Shown: positions 23,482 through 34,984, numbered from the stretch's first letter. The stretch is 64,000 nt of DNA from Neopestalotiopsis rosae (GCA_023078685.1 JALGAS010000006.1:868001-932000), one strand, 5' to 3'. Notes: generated by a model not told the origin, from the letters alone. Program-made: numbers and translations.

Positions 23482-24861
23482 GGTGATTGCCGATCGGGGG
23501 TTGCGATGGAGCGGCTGGAGGTTGCAGTCGAGTTAAAAGGTCCTGATTCTGGAAGTCCCGGTCACTGAAAATGAGTTGAACTTTTGCGCATCTTTGATTC
23601 CTTCAGCCAAAGATTGCTAATATGCCAAAAGACCGAGTTTGTGGGGGGAGATTTCTTTGGCAGGCCTGTATGATTTTATATTCTCATTAGAGATATGCTG
23701 GCTGAATCAGAAGTCAATCAAGCGGCGTGAACTACCAATCCAAGTGAATCAGAGAAATCCGATAGAGAATATCGTATTTCAAACTCACAAGATGCGACTC
23801 ACCTTTCCAAAACGAATTGCAGACGAAGCGAGTGATACTATAGCTTTGACATTAGCCCGCGCGTATACTACACGGCGCTCGTTGGTATCAATTTATGTGC
23901 TCTTTGTGATTGCGTTTTGGTCATGTCCTTCTCCCTTTCTCGTTTTCGGACTAGAAGATTATACCTGACCACAAAGGCTACCGACTCTGGTCTGGAAAAG
24001 ACTTCGAAACCCTTGCGTACTGCCTGACGTCGAGCGAAACTCGGATTCCTTCCATTTTCGATGGTAAATGCCAAGAATCTCGGTCTTGTATTGATTGATT
24101 CTACCAAAGGATTTAATTACCATCCATCGTACTATGTCGTCTGTATTCTGGTTTGAAACAAGCAAGTGAGTCTTAATCAATGCCAGGCGGACGTCAGAGT
24201 TTCGGTCATCAGGATTAGGGGAAATGGGGATCCCTCGAGAGAATTGGTGGATCATATTCAATTTCTCAATTATCATGGGCAGCGATATCTGGAAAAAGTA
24301 CTGCGGAATGCACTTTGGCGCATCGCCAAGTAGACCCAACGATGAGCAAGTAGTATCGCCATGTTCAAGGAGTGTACCTGTCGTTCACCAAAATAGTGAG
24401 CGTCACAGTATAATTCATTTTCGCTGTTATCTAGTGTATCAGATCCGATTACAGTCGTTGCATCTTCACTTCGATGATACCCCAACATATCACAGAGCAC
24501 CGTTGGAAGATTCAAGCTCTACCAACCGACTAAGACGTTTCAAATCATCAATTTTTGACGCACTCAAACTGCACGCTTGTTTATGTGCTTGGAACAACCC
24601 CATCAAGCATACGCATGCTTATCCTCCAAGAAGTTCCTACGCGCCTTGAACTGTTCCCACCCCGATTTATTGACCCGGCCGTATCTATCTACAAACGCGT
24701 TGACATCACTTGGACACACTCCATAGCAAACGGGGAAGAGTGGGCCTGATGCGCCCTGAATCACATGCGGTTGCTCAGCCAGAACAAACCGCAACTTGAC
24801 CCAAGCATATAAGGGCAAACAAAGGAAGTCCCATCGCCTTCGGGCATTAGAAAAGAGAGCG

Positions 24862-24921
24862 TGGTCGAATGGTAGAAAGTCAAAGATAACCTCTTCAAAC
24901 CTGAAAGCCACGAGTTCAAAA
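24862..24921 (+). other. tRNA-like internal promoter boxes (relic or chance)
   Basis: TGGTCGAATGG at 24862-24872 fits a pol III box A and GTTCAAAATC at 24914-24923 nearly fits box B, with AGCCAC just before it. A run of seven T follows at about 24945-24951. The flanking 7-base arms do not pair as an acceptor stem and no anticodon arm forms, so it is not a functional tRNA. It may be a decayed tRNA-Gly-like copy or coincidence. Confidence 0.25.
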
Positions 24922-25366
24922 TCAATCAAAAATATCTCGAATTATTTTTTTGGTTCGTGGACGTGTAGTAACCTTAGACATGGCATCGAATGGATCCGTT
25001 TCGCCTCCCTCGCCAAACGCAGATATGATGTCAATTGATTTGAGCTGTGAAAATTCTCTTCAGACTGCATAGGATCAGACTGACCGATCATTCTCGATGA
25101 CTGAGACCTAGAACTTCAATAATGCCAAGGGATTTGTTCATCACGTGCGCCCATGACCAACCAGCTCCTAGGGTGGCCCTGGAGTATGAGCGCATCACCA
25201 CGCGACATTTCATAACACGACGACTGCAGACACCAAAGGCAGTATTCCGATAGCGTGGTTTGGCGCTTACGTTGACCACCCATCCAGGGAATATTGTCCT
25301 ATGGCATGCTGCCGCTCACCTTGGAGGCTGGCGGCACTCTCGTCTACGGGATTCCCGCGATTCTCA

Positions 25367-25413
25367 TTGGTCACCGTTACCGAATTGCGCATCAATCCAG
25401 TCACAGTGACCAA
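25367..25413. repeat. 47-base inverted repeat / hairpin
   Basis: Arms of 21 bases (25367-25387 and 25393-25413) flank a 5-base loop, starting TTGGTCACCG and ending CAGTGACCAA. Seventeen of 21 positions pair as DNA. Read as RNA from the minus strand, three of the four mismatches become G-U wobbles, leaving one mismatch. It lies in gene-free DNA about 550 bases upstream of the receptor gene. Confidence 0.7.
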
Positions 25414-25958
25414 CCGGGGTGTCATTTTGCGACCGGCAGCCAATCGAGAAAGATCATTCGAGAATAAAAGAGTCAGCAATACTGCGAGACTCGTGCATCT
25501 CCACATAAGTCTATAGAAGCAATGTCACCTTGGCGAACTACCGTAGACGGTCAACACCTCGCGCGCGTACCTCTCCAGACGTGCATCTTGAGGAGGGGTG
25601 GGGGGATGACGACGGTTTTTATATGCAAACTGCACGATAATCGATAAAAGAGCATCCAGAAGCGTGCAGCGAGCCAGTCGCAAAGCGGCCCGTCGGTGTG
25701 TGAGGGGGATCATCAATAGTTTGTTCTATTTTCGGTCGCTTCTCCCCGAGTTGTCGGGCAACGCCAAGCCTCCAATGGGCGTTTTTTCTTGTGTAGCACA
25801 CCTTGAACCCGCCCGGGCGAGAACAGGCATAAGCTTTCTTAACAACACCCGCGCCCGCGCCCTGTCCCGTGTTGACCGAACCCATTTCTTTTTGACTGCG
25901 TGTCTCGAAAATCTCCTCGTTTCCAAATGTTTAGTTGTTCGTTAGCCGATCATCCAAC

Positions 25959-27227
25959 ATGAATACAGGCCACCAGCTGGCCGGTGCCATGTGGGCACTC
26001 ACGGCCCTGTCGCTTCTCTTGGTCGCTCTGAGGCTATATACTAGAATACGGATTGTCAAGTTTGTGGGAATCGAGGACTATCTCTTTGCTACGACTGGAG
26101 TAAGTGGGCCACTTCTTTCCTACAGCATATGGCAGAGAGTATGGTTGGCTGACGATCCACCTTGACAGCTTCTCATCTTATGCTTTGCGATATTCATCCA
26201 AGTAGCCGTTCATAATGGCTTGGGTCAGAGCTTCTGGGTGCTCAGTCTCGCTGAATCGTCCGAAGCCATCTTCTGGACATACGTTGCCAACACTTTTGCG
26301 ATCACCGGAAACGCGATGGCAAAACTTTCAATGGGTCTCTTCTTATTGCGCGTCGTTCAGGTGCGATGGCAAAAGATTGTATTATGGGTGGTCGTCTTTC
26401 TCATCACTGCCACGAGCCTTGCACTCGCTGTTATGCTCTGGAATCAAACCGACCCGGTCAAGGCAAGCTGGGATCCATTGAGGACTCCGGGCAAGTGGAA
26501 CATCCAGATACAACCCATGAGTGTGGGTCTTGGAGGTGTGTAATGGACATTTGCATTGGGCTTCCGATTTTTGCTAAACTTTATCAGTCTGGTCGAGTAT
26601 CTGCGACTTTTTCTTTGCGATCTTCCCTTGGCTATTCCTCTGGTCGCTTCAAATGCCACAAAAGGAAAAGATCATGTTGGCTAGTGGAATGAGTTTGGGT
26701 GTCATGTAAGTCCCCACATGCTATACTCAGTAACCTAATGGGTTATACTGACACATACCCACAGTGCTGGAGCGTGCGGTATTGTCCGAACAATAGTCCT
26801 CGCGCGACTGGACGTCATGGACTACACCATCAATTTTGTACCATACTTTGCGTGGGCAGGAGCCGAGATTTCTGTATCCATGATATGCATCGGCATTCCA
26901 ACGCTTCGGCCTCTGTACCTCAAAGCACGCGACATCACAAGCACATATGGGAGACATGGTCATAGTCGGATGAGCGAGTTGCCTAGGTTTGCTATATATG
27001 AACCAAAGACCCCACAGTCGCCTAGGTCACCACGAACCACGCTATCGCCCTCACACTCACGGAGCGATTCGGTCTTGTCCAAGCCTGCAAGCACTTACAC
27101 CAAAGCATCGAGCAGGAACAGCGCAAACGAGTTGGGTGTGATCCAGGAGAATGGCAATCGGATCATATGGGTCGAGAATGAAGTACGAGTACAACGAGAG
27201 AATCTCAATTGGCCACTGAGGAGTTGA
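25959..27227 (+). CDS. Rhodopsin-fold (PTH11-like) integral membrane protein
   Basis: Four exons (25959..26099, 26169..26535, 26588..26705, 26765..27227) join to 362 residues. Seven hydrophobic segments can be followed from MWALTALSLLLVALRLY to YFAWAGAEISVSMICIGIP. The family signatures VGIEDYLF (the GxDDxL position) after TM1, HNGLGQ after TM2 and NAMAKLSMGLFLLRV in TM3 are present. The last is a variant of the usual KxSI/L..LY.R signature. The C-terminal roughly 100 residues are cytoplasmic and Ser/Pro/Thr-rich with many SP/TP sites, fitting phosphorylation. No CFEM domain precedes TM1, so it belongs to the non-CFEM group. The role is plasma-membrane sensing; the ligand is unknown. Confidence 0.92.
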
Positions 27228-27421
27228 AGTAGTTGGGTCTGAGCCCAAACAATTTCACATTAGATGATACCAAGAGACGCGAGTCACCATAGCGATATTC
27301 CTTATTTGGCTTTATAATAGAGTATGATTAGTTATTCTACTTGAGCGCACATGCTCCATCCTTGAGTGTTGTTGTTTCGACACAGGATGGTCATATGCAA
27401 CATTAAGTAAGGTCTCATAGC

Positions 27422-28063
27422 TTAGGACAGCTGGGTGGCCAGAGCAGTGACCTGGTCCAAGAGTGACTGGTCCTCACCAGCAGCGTTCTTGAGGACCTTG
27501 TCGCGAAGGTGGTCAACCTGCGATCCAGCAGCAGCAGGTGGGTTGCCCTGAGCCGTCTGGATACGGCTGACCTGGTATTGCAAGAAGAACTTGGGCACCT
27601 TGATCGCGAGACTGCCACCAACACTTCGAATACCCGCCTCCGTGGCCAGGTATGTGTTGAGCTCATCCTGAAAGGTCTGTAGATCGGTGTCGGCCAGCGG
27701 GGTGCTGGTGGCGAACTTGGACAGGGCAAACTCGAGCGGCGTCTGGGACGACTGGCTAAAGTCAATGTCCGAGAAAGTGACGGCGCCGCTGGTGACGTCG
27801 GGGACACCCGAGATGGTCGTCTTGGAAGTATCGCAGGTCACGGCCGACTGGATGTTCGTGACCACATCCGCGACTTCGGCAGGCAGCGTCGTGGAGCCGA
27901 TGACGAAGCAGGCTGACTGACGCTCCGACAGGACGGGCGCATCGGCCGGAGCCTTGGTGAGAGGCACCACGGCATTCGGGGTGACGAAGGGAATAGTCGG
28001 TGCAGCCAAGGCCAAACTGGCAAAAATGGCCGTGGAGAAGGCAAGAGTGCTGAACTTCGACAT
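27422..28063 (-). CDS. Secreted protein of unknown function, 213 residues
   Basis: An intronless frame from ATG 28063 encodes 213 residues with a clear signal peptide (MSKFSTLAFSTAIFASLALA, cleavage likely before APTI). The mature part contains only two cysteines (SACFVIG and VTCDT), which could form one disulfide. It has a Thr/Ser/Val-rich segment (TTISGVPDVTSGAVTFSDID) and helical Gln/Asp-rich sequence toward the end. It resembles the small conserved secreted proteins common in Sordariomycetes, but I cannot name a domain. It has no GPI-anchor-like tail. Codon use is strongly biased to C/G at third positions, as in well-expressed secreted proteins. The extension upstream of this ATG begins with TTG and was rejected. 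Confidence 0.82.
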   Translation of the reverse strand: MSKFSTLAFSTAIFASLALAAPTIPFVTPNAVVPLTKAPADAPVLSERQSACFVIGSTTLPAEVADVVTNIQSAVTCDTSKTTISGVPDVTSGAVTFSDIDFSQSSQTPLEFALSKFATSTPLADTDLQTFQDELNTYLATEAGIRSVGGSLAIKVPKFFLQYQVSRIQTAQGNPPAAAGSQVDHLRDKVLKNAAGEDQSLLDQVTALATQLS

Positions 28064-29893
28064 GTTGTCTGGATTGGACTGGTGGATATGCAAAGACCGG
28101 AATATATTATAGTTTCCACAAAAACCTCAGATAACTGAATGAGCGGAAGACGATATAAAGTCGAAACGAAAGGAGACCCTAGCCAGAGGGAACGAAGATC
28201 AATAACCCAAAGAAACCGGTGATATTTGGTAGTGAAAGAGAAGACAGTCGATCATGCTTCACACTTGGATGCGGTACCAGACGATCCTTTTAAGCAGAGT
28301 CGCTCGTCCATGCGGCTCACTGCCAGATCCTCGGCCAATGTGCCGAGGAGCTGAGCTCATTACGAGAGATGATGGGGAATGTCGTCTCATGTCGGACATG
28401 CGCGCGTTTGAGGTGCAGCTGGGTTGCTTGGTCTGTCAGGTGTTCGAACTTCGAAAGCATCTTCGGCGCTAGGATAACTAACGGGGACAGCTAGCTTGTG
28501 CTCTCGGAGCTAAGGATTAAGCTTGAATTGGACGACAATCCTCTGACGGCTCCCTATTGCAACATGGCTCCGCAATCGTCGAACCGAAAGGTCTCATGGG
28601 GGAGGATTTTGTGAGATTTCAAGGAGCCTCAATGAGGCACCAAGCCCCTGTACACTAAGGAATGCTAGCAAGGCGAGTAGTCGCAACGCTTGGGGGTGTC
28701 AACGAGCCCCACAACTTCCAGTTTCAGGGGCCGAAAGGCGCCAATCGGTGCGTTGCGACAGTGCTTGATCGTCATGATCCTGGGCCTGGAGCATGCCAAG
28801 AGGTCATGACCCGCGACCAAGTCTGAGGTTATTTTCGACCTAATTTGTCGGAAAAGAACTAAAAAGGTTCATTCAAAATATTCAGTTGTCTACATGTTTA
28901 CAAAAAAAAACAGCAAAAAAACATCCTCTTCTTTCCTCACGTGCAAATCTTCCTTCCGTTCATTCTCTTTTCTGGGAATATCTATGTCTACCTATGTAGG
29001 TAGCTAGCGCATTATCGGATGGGTTGCGCAATGCCTACACTTTCGTACCGGTTTTGAGGGTAGCGCAAGATCCCGGAGCTGATCGATGGTTGACTGGGCG
29101 CATCATCAGGATTCTGCGAAAACGTGACGATGTCCTTGAATGAACATGCAACGAAATTGCAAAAAATGAACATAATCGGCCTTTCCCTTCGAAACTTTCC
29201 CCGCCTTTTCCGTCTTTGTCTAGTCAGAATATGTTCATTTGTCAAAGCGTCTACAATCCTATTTGTGTGTAGACCATTACAGGGCTTCCACTCGTATGCA
29301 ATGGCTTATCCCATATAATTTGTTTGATAGCCAAATTAATACACATCAAGACAGACCGCTAGCGGAACGCGACTCACATGTCTCTACGCATCACATGACT
29401 TCAGGTGCGACCAGCGTCTAAGTCATGCTCACCTATTAAACACAGAACAAGAACGCGACTAGTCTCCATTATATTGAGTGTCATACATGCCATACTCACC
29501 AACTCCATCTATCAACAGTACGCAAGTGATACATTTCAAAAGCTATGCTCGGCATATTGATGCCGTATCTCCTTCCAACGCCTCAATAAGCCAATTGAGT
29601 CCGAGTCGTCACTATGCGCTATTCAAACGACAGAGGCTTCCCGCTAAGGAATTCATACATAATATTAAGTACTCCGTAGATTCCTAAAAAAAATAAAGTA
29701 TGGAAATATGATCTCCGAGTTAAAAAAAGAAACAAGACAGACACAAGGGAGAAAATGATAAGAAAAACAGTCAGTGACTGAATAAAGTCGAAGCGATTTA
29801 TAGAAAATATGGATTAGAGAAAGGCTCGTGAGTATTAGCCGCTGGGTTGCTGTGAGATTCATGAGTGGTTCCCATGCTTACCTGGGTCCAAGG
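28064..29893. other. Intergenic region
   Basis: This holds the promoter of the secreted protein and the 3' flank of zinc-finger gene A. Frames are short and unsupported. A CT-rich AAAAA-containing stretch occurs at about 28895-28975. I see no RNA gene or repeat. Confidence 0.5.
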
Positions 29894-31043
29894 TCACGCC
29901 CGGCGCCGCGGGCGGCCAACATAACCCGCACCGTCTTTGCATGTCTGAGAGTGCTTCTCATGAACTGCTTTGTCGGTATGTCTGAGAAGACACTGACATG
30001 TGTACTCCTGATGGATCCGTGTAGTCGAATTGCATTTCTTGAGGTGACGAGTATAGTTGCTTCTACGGGAGTAGCAAGCCTGGTATCCGCACTATTTATT
30101 TGTGAGTCAATGATCTACTTTCTGGTTATGAGTTACCTCCCTTTCACTTCCATCTTGAGGCGGGTCAGGACCTTTCAGCTGCAGTACCACAAAATGGCTG
30201 TTGTTGCTCAAATAACTTTACAGAGGCAGAAATATGTATGGTATTATACGAAAGCTTGCTTACAATGCATGTGAACCAGCCTCTTTGGACTTTTCCCCTG
30301 AAGGGCTTGCAATGAACTTCAATCATATGACGTTTGAGAGACTTCAAGTCGCTCTTGTGCTTATTACACTCCCCACAAATGTATTGTCTCTGGTCATTGC
30401 AAGGAGACTGAGCCTCGCTATGAGATTGCAACGCCATTGCAGGCAGCTGAGATGACGGTGATCTTGGGGAGGGTCGTGAGGATGGCGGCCCGTGAAATTT
30501 GAGAACTTCTCCATGAGTATAGTGACATATGCTGCTGGAAAGTCACGCTTGTGGGGTCAACTGCTTAAACAAGCTAGAGCCGTATGTTGATTGGCTGAAC
30601 GAGTTTGATGAATCCAATGAACCCAAATCCTGAGTCCATCCATTTAACGAATTGCGACGCGAGCCGGATTGATGATCCACAAGGTGACTGATAGATGTGG
30701 TGAAATCGGCCACTGGAAGATATTCAATCACGGAGGCTAGATGGCACAACTGTAAGTCATGCGGGGACTCTTCTTCGGGATAATGGCTCTTTGGAGTTGA
30801 TGAATCAAACCACTGGCACTCGGCATATTGTTCTGTGTTTGTATCATATCCAGCTGAGAAATGATCATCCTGGGATGATACATGCATTTGGATTGCAGCA
30901 GAGCATTGTACATTCTCAGTAGGCTCTACGTCTTCAAAGAAGCTGTGCAGGAAAGATTCTGTCATGAGAGGTCCAGCTGGATATCCCGTGTTCAAGGGTT
31001 GGCTGTAAGACGATCCTTCGGTCTGATACTGTTCAAATGACAT
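29894..31043 (-). CDS. C2H2-type zinc-finger regulator A
   Basis: Three exons (31043..30547, 30462..30264, 30091..29894) join in phase to 297 residues. The N-terminal 170 residues are Ser/Gln/Asp-rich and disordered, as in activation domains. The C-terminus has a C2H2 finger (CGECNKHKSDLKSLKRHMIEVH), then a second unit made by the splice (FTCI joined to CGYQACYSRRSNYTRHLKKC). A third unit is CQCLLRHTDKAVHEKHSQTC, and a basic end GRPRRRA resembles an AT-hook. All Cys/His positions match the paralogue at 34985..36040. The first intron's acceptor (CCCCAAG ending at 30463) is inferred from phase; the paralogue's homologous exon begins slightly earlier, so that junction is less sure. It is a likely nuclear DNA-binding transcription factor. 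Confidence 0.82.
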
Positions 31044-31123
31044 GGTAACTTGCAGGCGAGTTTGGAATGAGTGAGGGAAGACCGGTTGTAACAAAGGTTG
31101 TTTGTTCCATTTATGTCCTAAAG

Positions 31124-31133
31124 AATATATATT
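31124..31133 (-). promoter_or_regulatory. TATA-like element upstream of zinc-finger gene A
   Basis: AATATATATT lies about 80 bases upstream of ATG 31043, a usual distance for a TATA element with a short 5' UTR. The assignment rests on position and sequence only. Confidence 0.4.
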
Positions 31134-31160
31134 AGTGCCTAGATCGTAATGCAGCAGTAC

Positions 31161-31604
31161 TTAGGACAGGCGGGTCGGGTGAGGAATGAGAGATGGATGC
31201 TGAGGAACTTGCGAGATAAGCTTTGGAAATACGTACTGATCACAGTCACACTCGACAATGAATACCTCTCCAGGCTGCGAATTGTTGGTAACCTTGCTGA
31301 TATACTCGAAAGTTGTTAATAACCACGAGGGGAGTCGCCGTGATATATACCCTTTGAACGACCCTTTTGAAAGTCCATTGTAGGCAAAAGGCAGCCCGGC
31401 TCTTGGTGGAGTGGATACCGACCTGAATCTGCTCCATAGACTACCGAATCCTGCACCCATGTCGAAAATCTGTATAAGACTACCTGTGCTTTTTTGACGT
31501 GAACTGAATCCTGCACCCCTGTCGAAAATCGGCCCAGGGCCCTCCAATACCTCATGGTACAAAGTCGACCTCATCTGACATCTGAGGATCTTATGGAACG
31601 TCAT
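31161..31604 (-). CDS. Uncertain hypothetical frame with an internal repeat
   Basis: An ATG-initiated frame of 147 codons runs just upstream of zinc-finger gene A. It encodes two copies of an FD(R/M)GAGF peptide 20 residues apart, produced by the 60-base-period DNA repeat at 31443-31530. The rest is basic and unremarkable, ending in a Pro/His-rich tail. No domain is recognised. It may be a chance frame in promoter DNA. Confidence 0.2.
   Translation of the reverse strand: MTFHKILRCQMRSTLYHEVLEGPGPIFDRGAGFSSRQKSTGSLIQIFDMGAGFGSLWSRFRSVSTPPRAGLPFAYNGLSKGSFKGYISRRLPSWLLTTFEYISKVTNNSQPGEVFIVECDCDQYVFPKLISQVPQHPSLIPHPTRLS
31443..31530. repeat. Direct repeat, two 28-base copies with a 60-base period
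   Basis: Copies at 31443-31470 and 31503-31530 share 26 of 28 bases (core GAATCCTGCACCC, TGTCGAAAATC). The period of exactly 60 keeps the leftward frame open. Confidence 0.85.
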
Positions 31605-33100
31605 CTACTTCTTCCTTTTCTTCTCCCCTAAGGAAAGGCAGTTGTTTCATATCCGGCTGTCGAGTATACACGTGATGCTTCTTCCTGATTGAATGGTGAT
31701 TGGGAACCTTGCAGTAAAAAGTAACCCCGGTAGGCACACATTTGCAGTGCATGGCATGGCCCTGGAAATACCTAACATAGGGTACTGTAATGTAGGTACC
31801 GACGCTATGCTAGTAGCTGGACGACAAGGACGATCATGTTTGGTGGTTAGTGGACACTTGCCTAGCTGGCCGTTGAAAAGATCTCCGCCTCTGCATCAGC
31901 ACAGCAGACGAGCAGAACGAGAGTCGACGCTGGGCCGGGACCACTCATCACACGTGGTAGATTTGCATCATCCCATTTTCGACCTGCTTTTACTCCTACG
32001 TGTATATATACCGGCAATGCGCCACAATACAGCAAAGAGTGGCTTGCATACCTATCTTCCCCGCCCTCCCCTCAGACACAATTTTGGACTACGTACTTCA
32101 TACACACGCACGGCGTTGCGGAGCATCGCATAGTCCTAGCGGTATGTACCTCCCCTACCGACCCAGCCTATCTGGTACCTACTCAGCATCCTGAAGCAAA
32201 ACATCACGCCTAGCCAGTAGTGCCGTGCGAGAGGCGCTGATCAACCCCAGTGAAGAAATCTTGACGTGCCACGACCCGTCGATAAGATCTCACTTTCTTG
32301 CTCGATAGTAGAAATATCCTCAGCGCCCCCCCAAAGAAAATATTGCTTATATTTCGCTCACCGCACTGGCATGCCACTGTAACATCTCCGCGTCGGAAAC
32401 CCCCACAAGCCTTATTGTTCTCTCTGAATCCACTAAAACCCTGCATGCCATTGAGCAATTATCAGCAGGGTATCAGCAGACATATCACTTCCCAATCTTC
32501 ATGTCAATAAGATAATTGTCGGAGAGTATATTGACAGTCAATCAAGTGGTATTGCGTTTATTACGGATGGAAATTTGTAGAGCTTGCATAAGCCCTGGCC
32601 TGCTGGCAGCTGCACATGCCATCATGGATGGATTCTGTCTAAAATTCTCCATACCTAGCACGACACGATTTGTATAATACCACTGTAGGTAGTCTTAATG
32701 AAAAGTGAGATATACAGTGGTAAATATTCCCTCGCAGTCATAGTGCGCTATTCTGTAGGTCCCGCGCTTTATTCAACAAGAAGTAGCGCAGGATGGATTT
32801 TTTCGCATTGATTTGAGGCAGAGGCAAGTATGGACGAGTCAAGAACGCACACGAGAGCCAATACCGCAATTATTACCCGATTAATGAGAAACCGCAACAG
32901 GATTGTAAAGTTAAATTTGAAGAAAGAGGGAACCGGAAAGCATGCATTGGTCAATTCTCAGAATTTAACCCTTTCAGGACGGCTCCAGCATAGGAGATCG
33001 GTTGAAGGCAAGACACGTTGTGTCCAATAGGCTCACTCGTGTTCAGAAAGTATACCTTCTAGGGTTGCTCTATCAGTTCCCACGCTATTCTGAGCAGACA
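31605..33100. other. Intergenic region
   Basis: No gene is supported. A rightward-looking core promoter (TATATATACC at about 32002-32011 followed by CT-rich sequence near 32050) is present, but no matching reading frame follows. Confidence 0.5.
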
Positions 33101-33655
33101 TTAATGACTTACGTTGTCACCAACAGATTCAATCCAACGCTTCCTGACAACGGCACAACGAGCACCGCCCCATCCAAGCAGACGGGCAGGCCGCTCTAAT
33201 GCAAAGTCATCGCCGCCGCGCATGACCTGCCGACAAAGATCAGACCACTCTTTCTCGGTCCGATCGACCTTGGTCACAAGAAATCGACCGCCGGCCTGCT
33301 CAAAAACGTCGATAAAGTTGTCCGACCGATAGATGCGCTTCATGCGCCGGCGACGCGACTCCAGCAGCTTGCCGTGGCTCGTCGGGCATGAGAGTGAGAA
33401 GGCCTGCGCCTCAAAGACGCGGCCGCACAGACACACGACCGAGAATATATCGAGGAACTCGGTCTGTAAACGTAATTGTTGTAGTCGGTAGTGGTTTCCG
33501 ATAAAGGCGCCCCGGTACGACGTGCACGGGAGCTTGAACGTATAGGTGGTTGATGGTAGATCATCGTCACTCGGATCGGCGGCGGCAGCGGCCGTATCGT
33601 GGTGGCTCAGTCGCGCATGCGAGCATTTTGCTGGAGGTTTCGTAATTGATTCCAT
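33101..33655 (-). CDS. Unrecognised 184-residue protein (3' end may be spliced on)
   Basis: A frame from ATG 33655 has strongly coding composition, with GC-rich third positions compared with its AT-rich flanks. It encodes 184 residues: an acidic, alanine-rich N-terminus and a folded-looking core with Cys and aromatic residues (SYRGAFIGNHYRLQQLRLQ, CLCGRVFEAQAFSLSC). A basic patch (ESRRRRMKRIYR) and a Trp/Arg-rich end follow. The stop lies inside a perfect donor, GACAAC/GTAAGTCATT at 33110. An intron of about 54 bases to the acceptor CCCTAG would add about 35 residues ending near 32950. No domain is recognised. The longer upstream frame begins with TTG. Confidence 0.5.
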   Translation of the reverse strand: MESITKPPAKCSHARLSHHDTAAAAADPSDDDLPSTTYTFKLPCTSYRGAFIGNHYRLQQLRLQTEFLDIFSVVCLCGRVFEAQAFSLSCPTSHGKLLESRRRRMKRIYRSDNFIDVFEQAGGRFLVTKVDRTEKEWSDLCRQVMRGGDDFALERPARLLGWGGARCAVVRKRWIESVGDNVSH

Positions 33656-34984
33656 CGCGTCGACTGGTGGTGATGGAAACGCGGCAGACGCATTGTCACC
33701 GTCGTGGAAGAGAAAGAAACTCAATATTTTCCAGACTTCAACGAATTGAAGGCATATCGATATGTAAGCTTGGGCATATATCTAGAGAATAAACAGCCTG
33801 ATAAGCCAGTGATGCTCGTAATGCATCATCAGCCTGCTTGATGCAGCCTTCCTCTGGGACTTTTGAATAAGTGATATGTGATGATGTGTCGCATCCAGGC
33901 TCTCGTAGGCCCGAAGTAGAATATGGTGTGAAAGGTGAAAATGATCCTCAGTTGCAATGCGCTCATCGGACATATGACCTGAATGTCCTGTGGAGGACCC
34001 CAAGTAGGTCTTGGCGCGTCGTCTGCCAATCATAAAACGGCCCTCAACGCCGAGCTGAATCCAGTCACCACTTTCAGTGCGACACAAGGGGAAGGTACAG
34101 GCAATATTGGAACTTTTGGGATTGGGATGCTCGGAAAGGCTGTCAAATCGGTCAATGTTTGTGTGATCCTTGGATTGCTTATTATCGCAGTTTGTGTCTG
34201 CGGCTGAAGGAGCCGAGGTTGCAAAATGTAAGTATAAGTTGAAGCGCATGGCTCAACTGGATCTAATGACTTTTTAGCAGCGCTCTTGCTCTTGCTCTTC
34301 TTTCTCGTGTCGTGTCATGAGGAACATTATGGGAATTGCAACTTTGCGAACCATCTGGCGAACCATTTGCCTCGTTCGGCATTGCCTTCACCGAGAGACA
34401 CCTTCATCGCCACATCGAAGCTGGAATTACCTCGCTTACTTAGCGTTACGCCCGATTTGGATGAGGTGAATACTTTCCTCAGCTCACTTTACAGCGACAC
34501 GTCACAATCTGGGTGTGTCCACGAGGGGTGGCGGTGATTGAGTGGATAGCAAACGGATGCCAGTCTCATCTATTTTGTCTATCTCAATGCCGCAGCGGCT
34601 ACCGGAAGTTCGCGCAGCGCTGACACACTACTGCTACATCTCCCCCAACCACAACGATGATCGGAAAGGTCCTCCCCAACAGTATAAGGTACAGTTTATT
34701 GCGCGAATGAATACGCTTGGAAAACAAAACTCAGGGAATAAAAGATTGAGTGTACACATAAGCCATCAAGTGCGTTAATGTCGTACCACGTAAGGAACGT
34801 CTTGAAAGAGTACTGGAGATGACAAATGAAAGACTGAGAAATGACTTGACAATGAGATGCATAAAAGGAACTTGGGAGAAGTAAAATAGAGTAGTAGGGT
34901 GCTGGGCTCGCCAATTCAAACACACATACGTAAGAACGGCAAAATGGTAGGTATGTTGGTCGTCGTGCCTCGCTGGCTTGATGA
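33656..34984. other. Intergenic region with one weak frame
   Basis: A leftward frame from ATG 34249 to 33782 (155 codons, His/Ser-rich) has no motif and no better support than chance. Otherwise only the upstream region of the 184-residue gene and the 3' flank of zinc-finger gene B are present. Confidence 0.45.

Larger units (their letters stand above)
23482..25958. other. Intergenic region with weak frames and small structures
   Basis: No gene is confidently supported over about 2.5 kb. Leftward frames at 23959..24339 (126 codons) and 24603..24929 (108 codons) have coding-like composition but no recognisable motif or consistent splicing. They could be remnants of the duplicated unit. A tRNA-like box A/box B pair near 24862-24921 and a hairpin at 25367-25413 are annotated separately. 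The last 450 bases are the promoter of the receptor gene. Confidence 0.5.
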
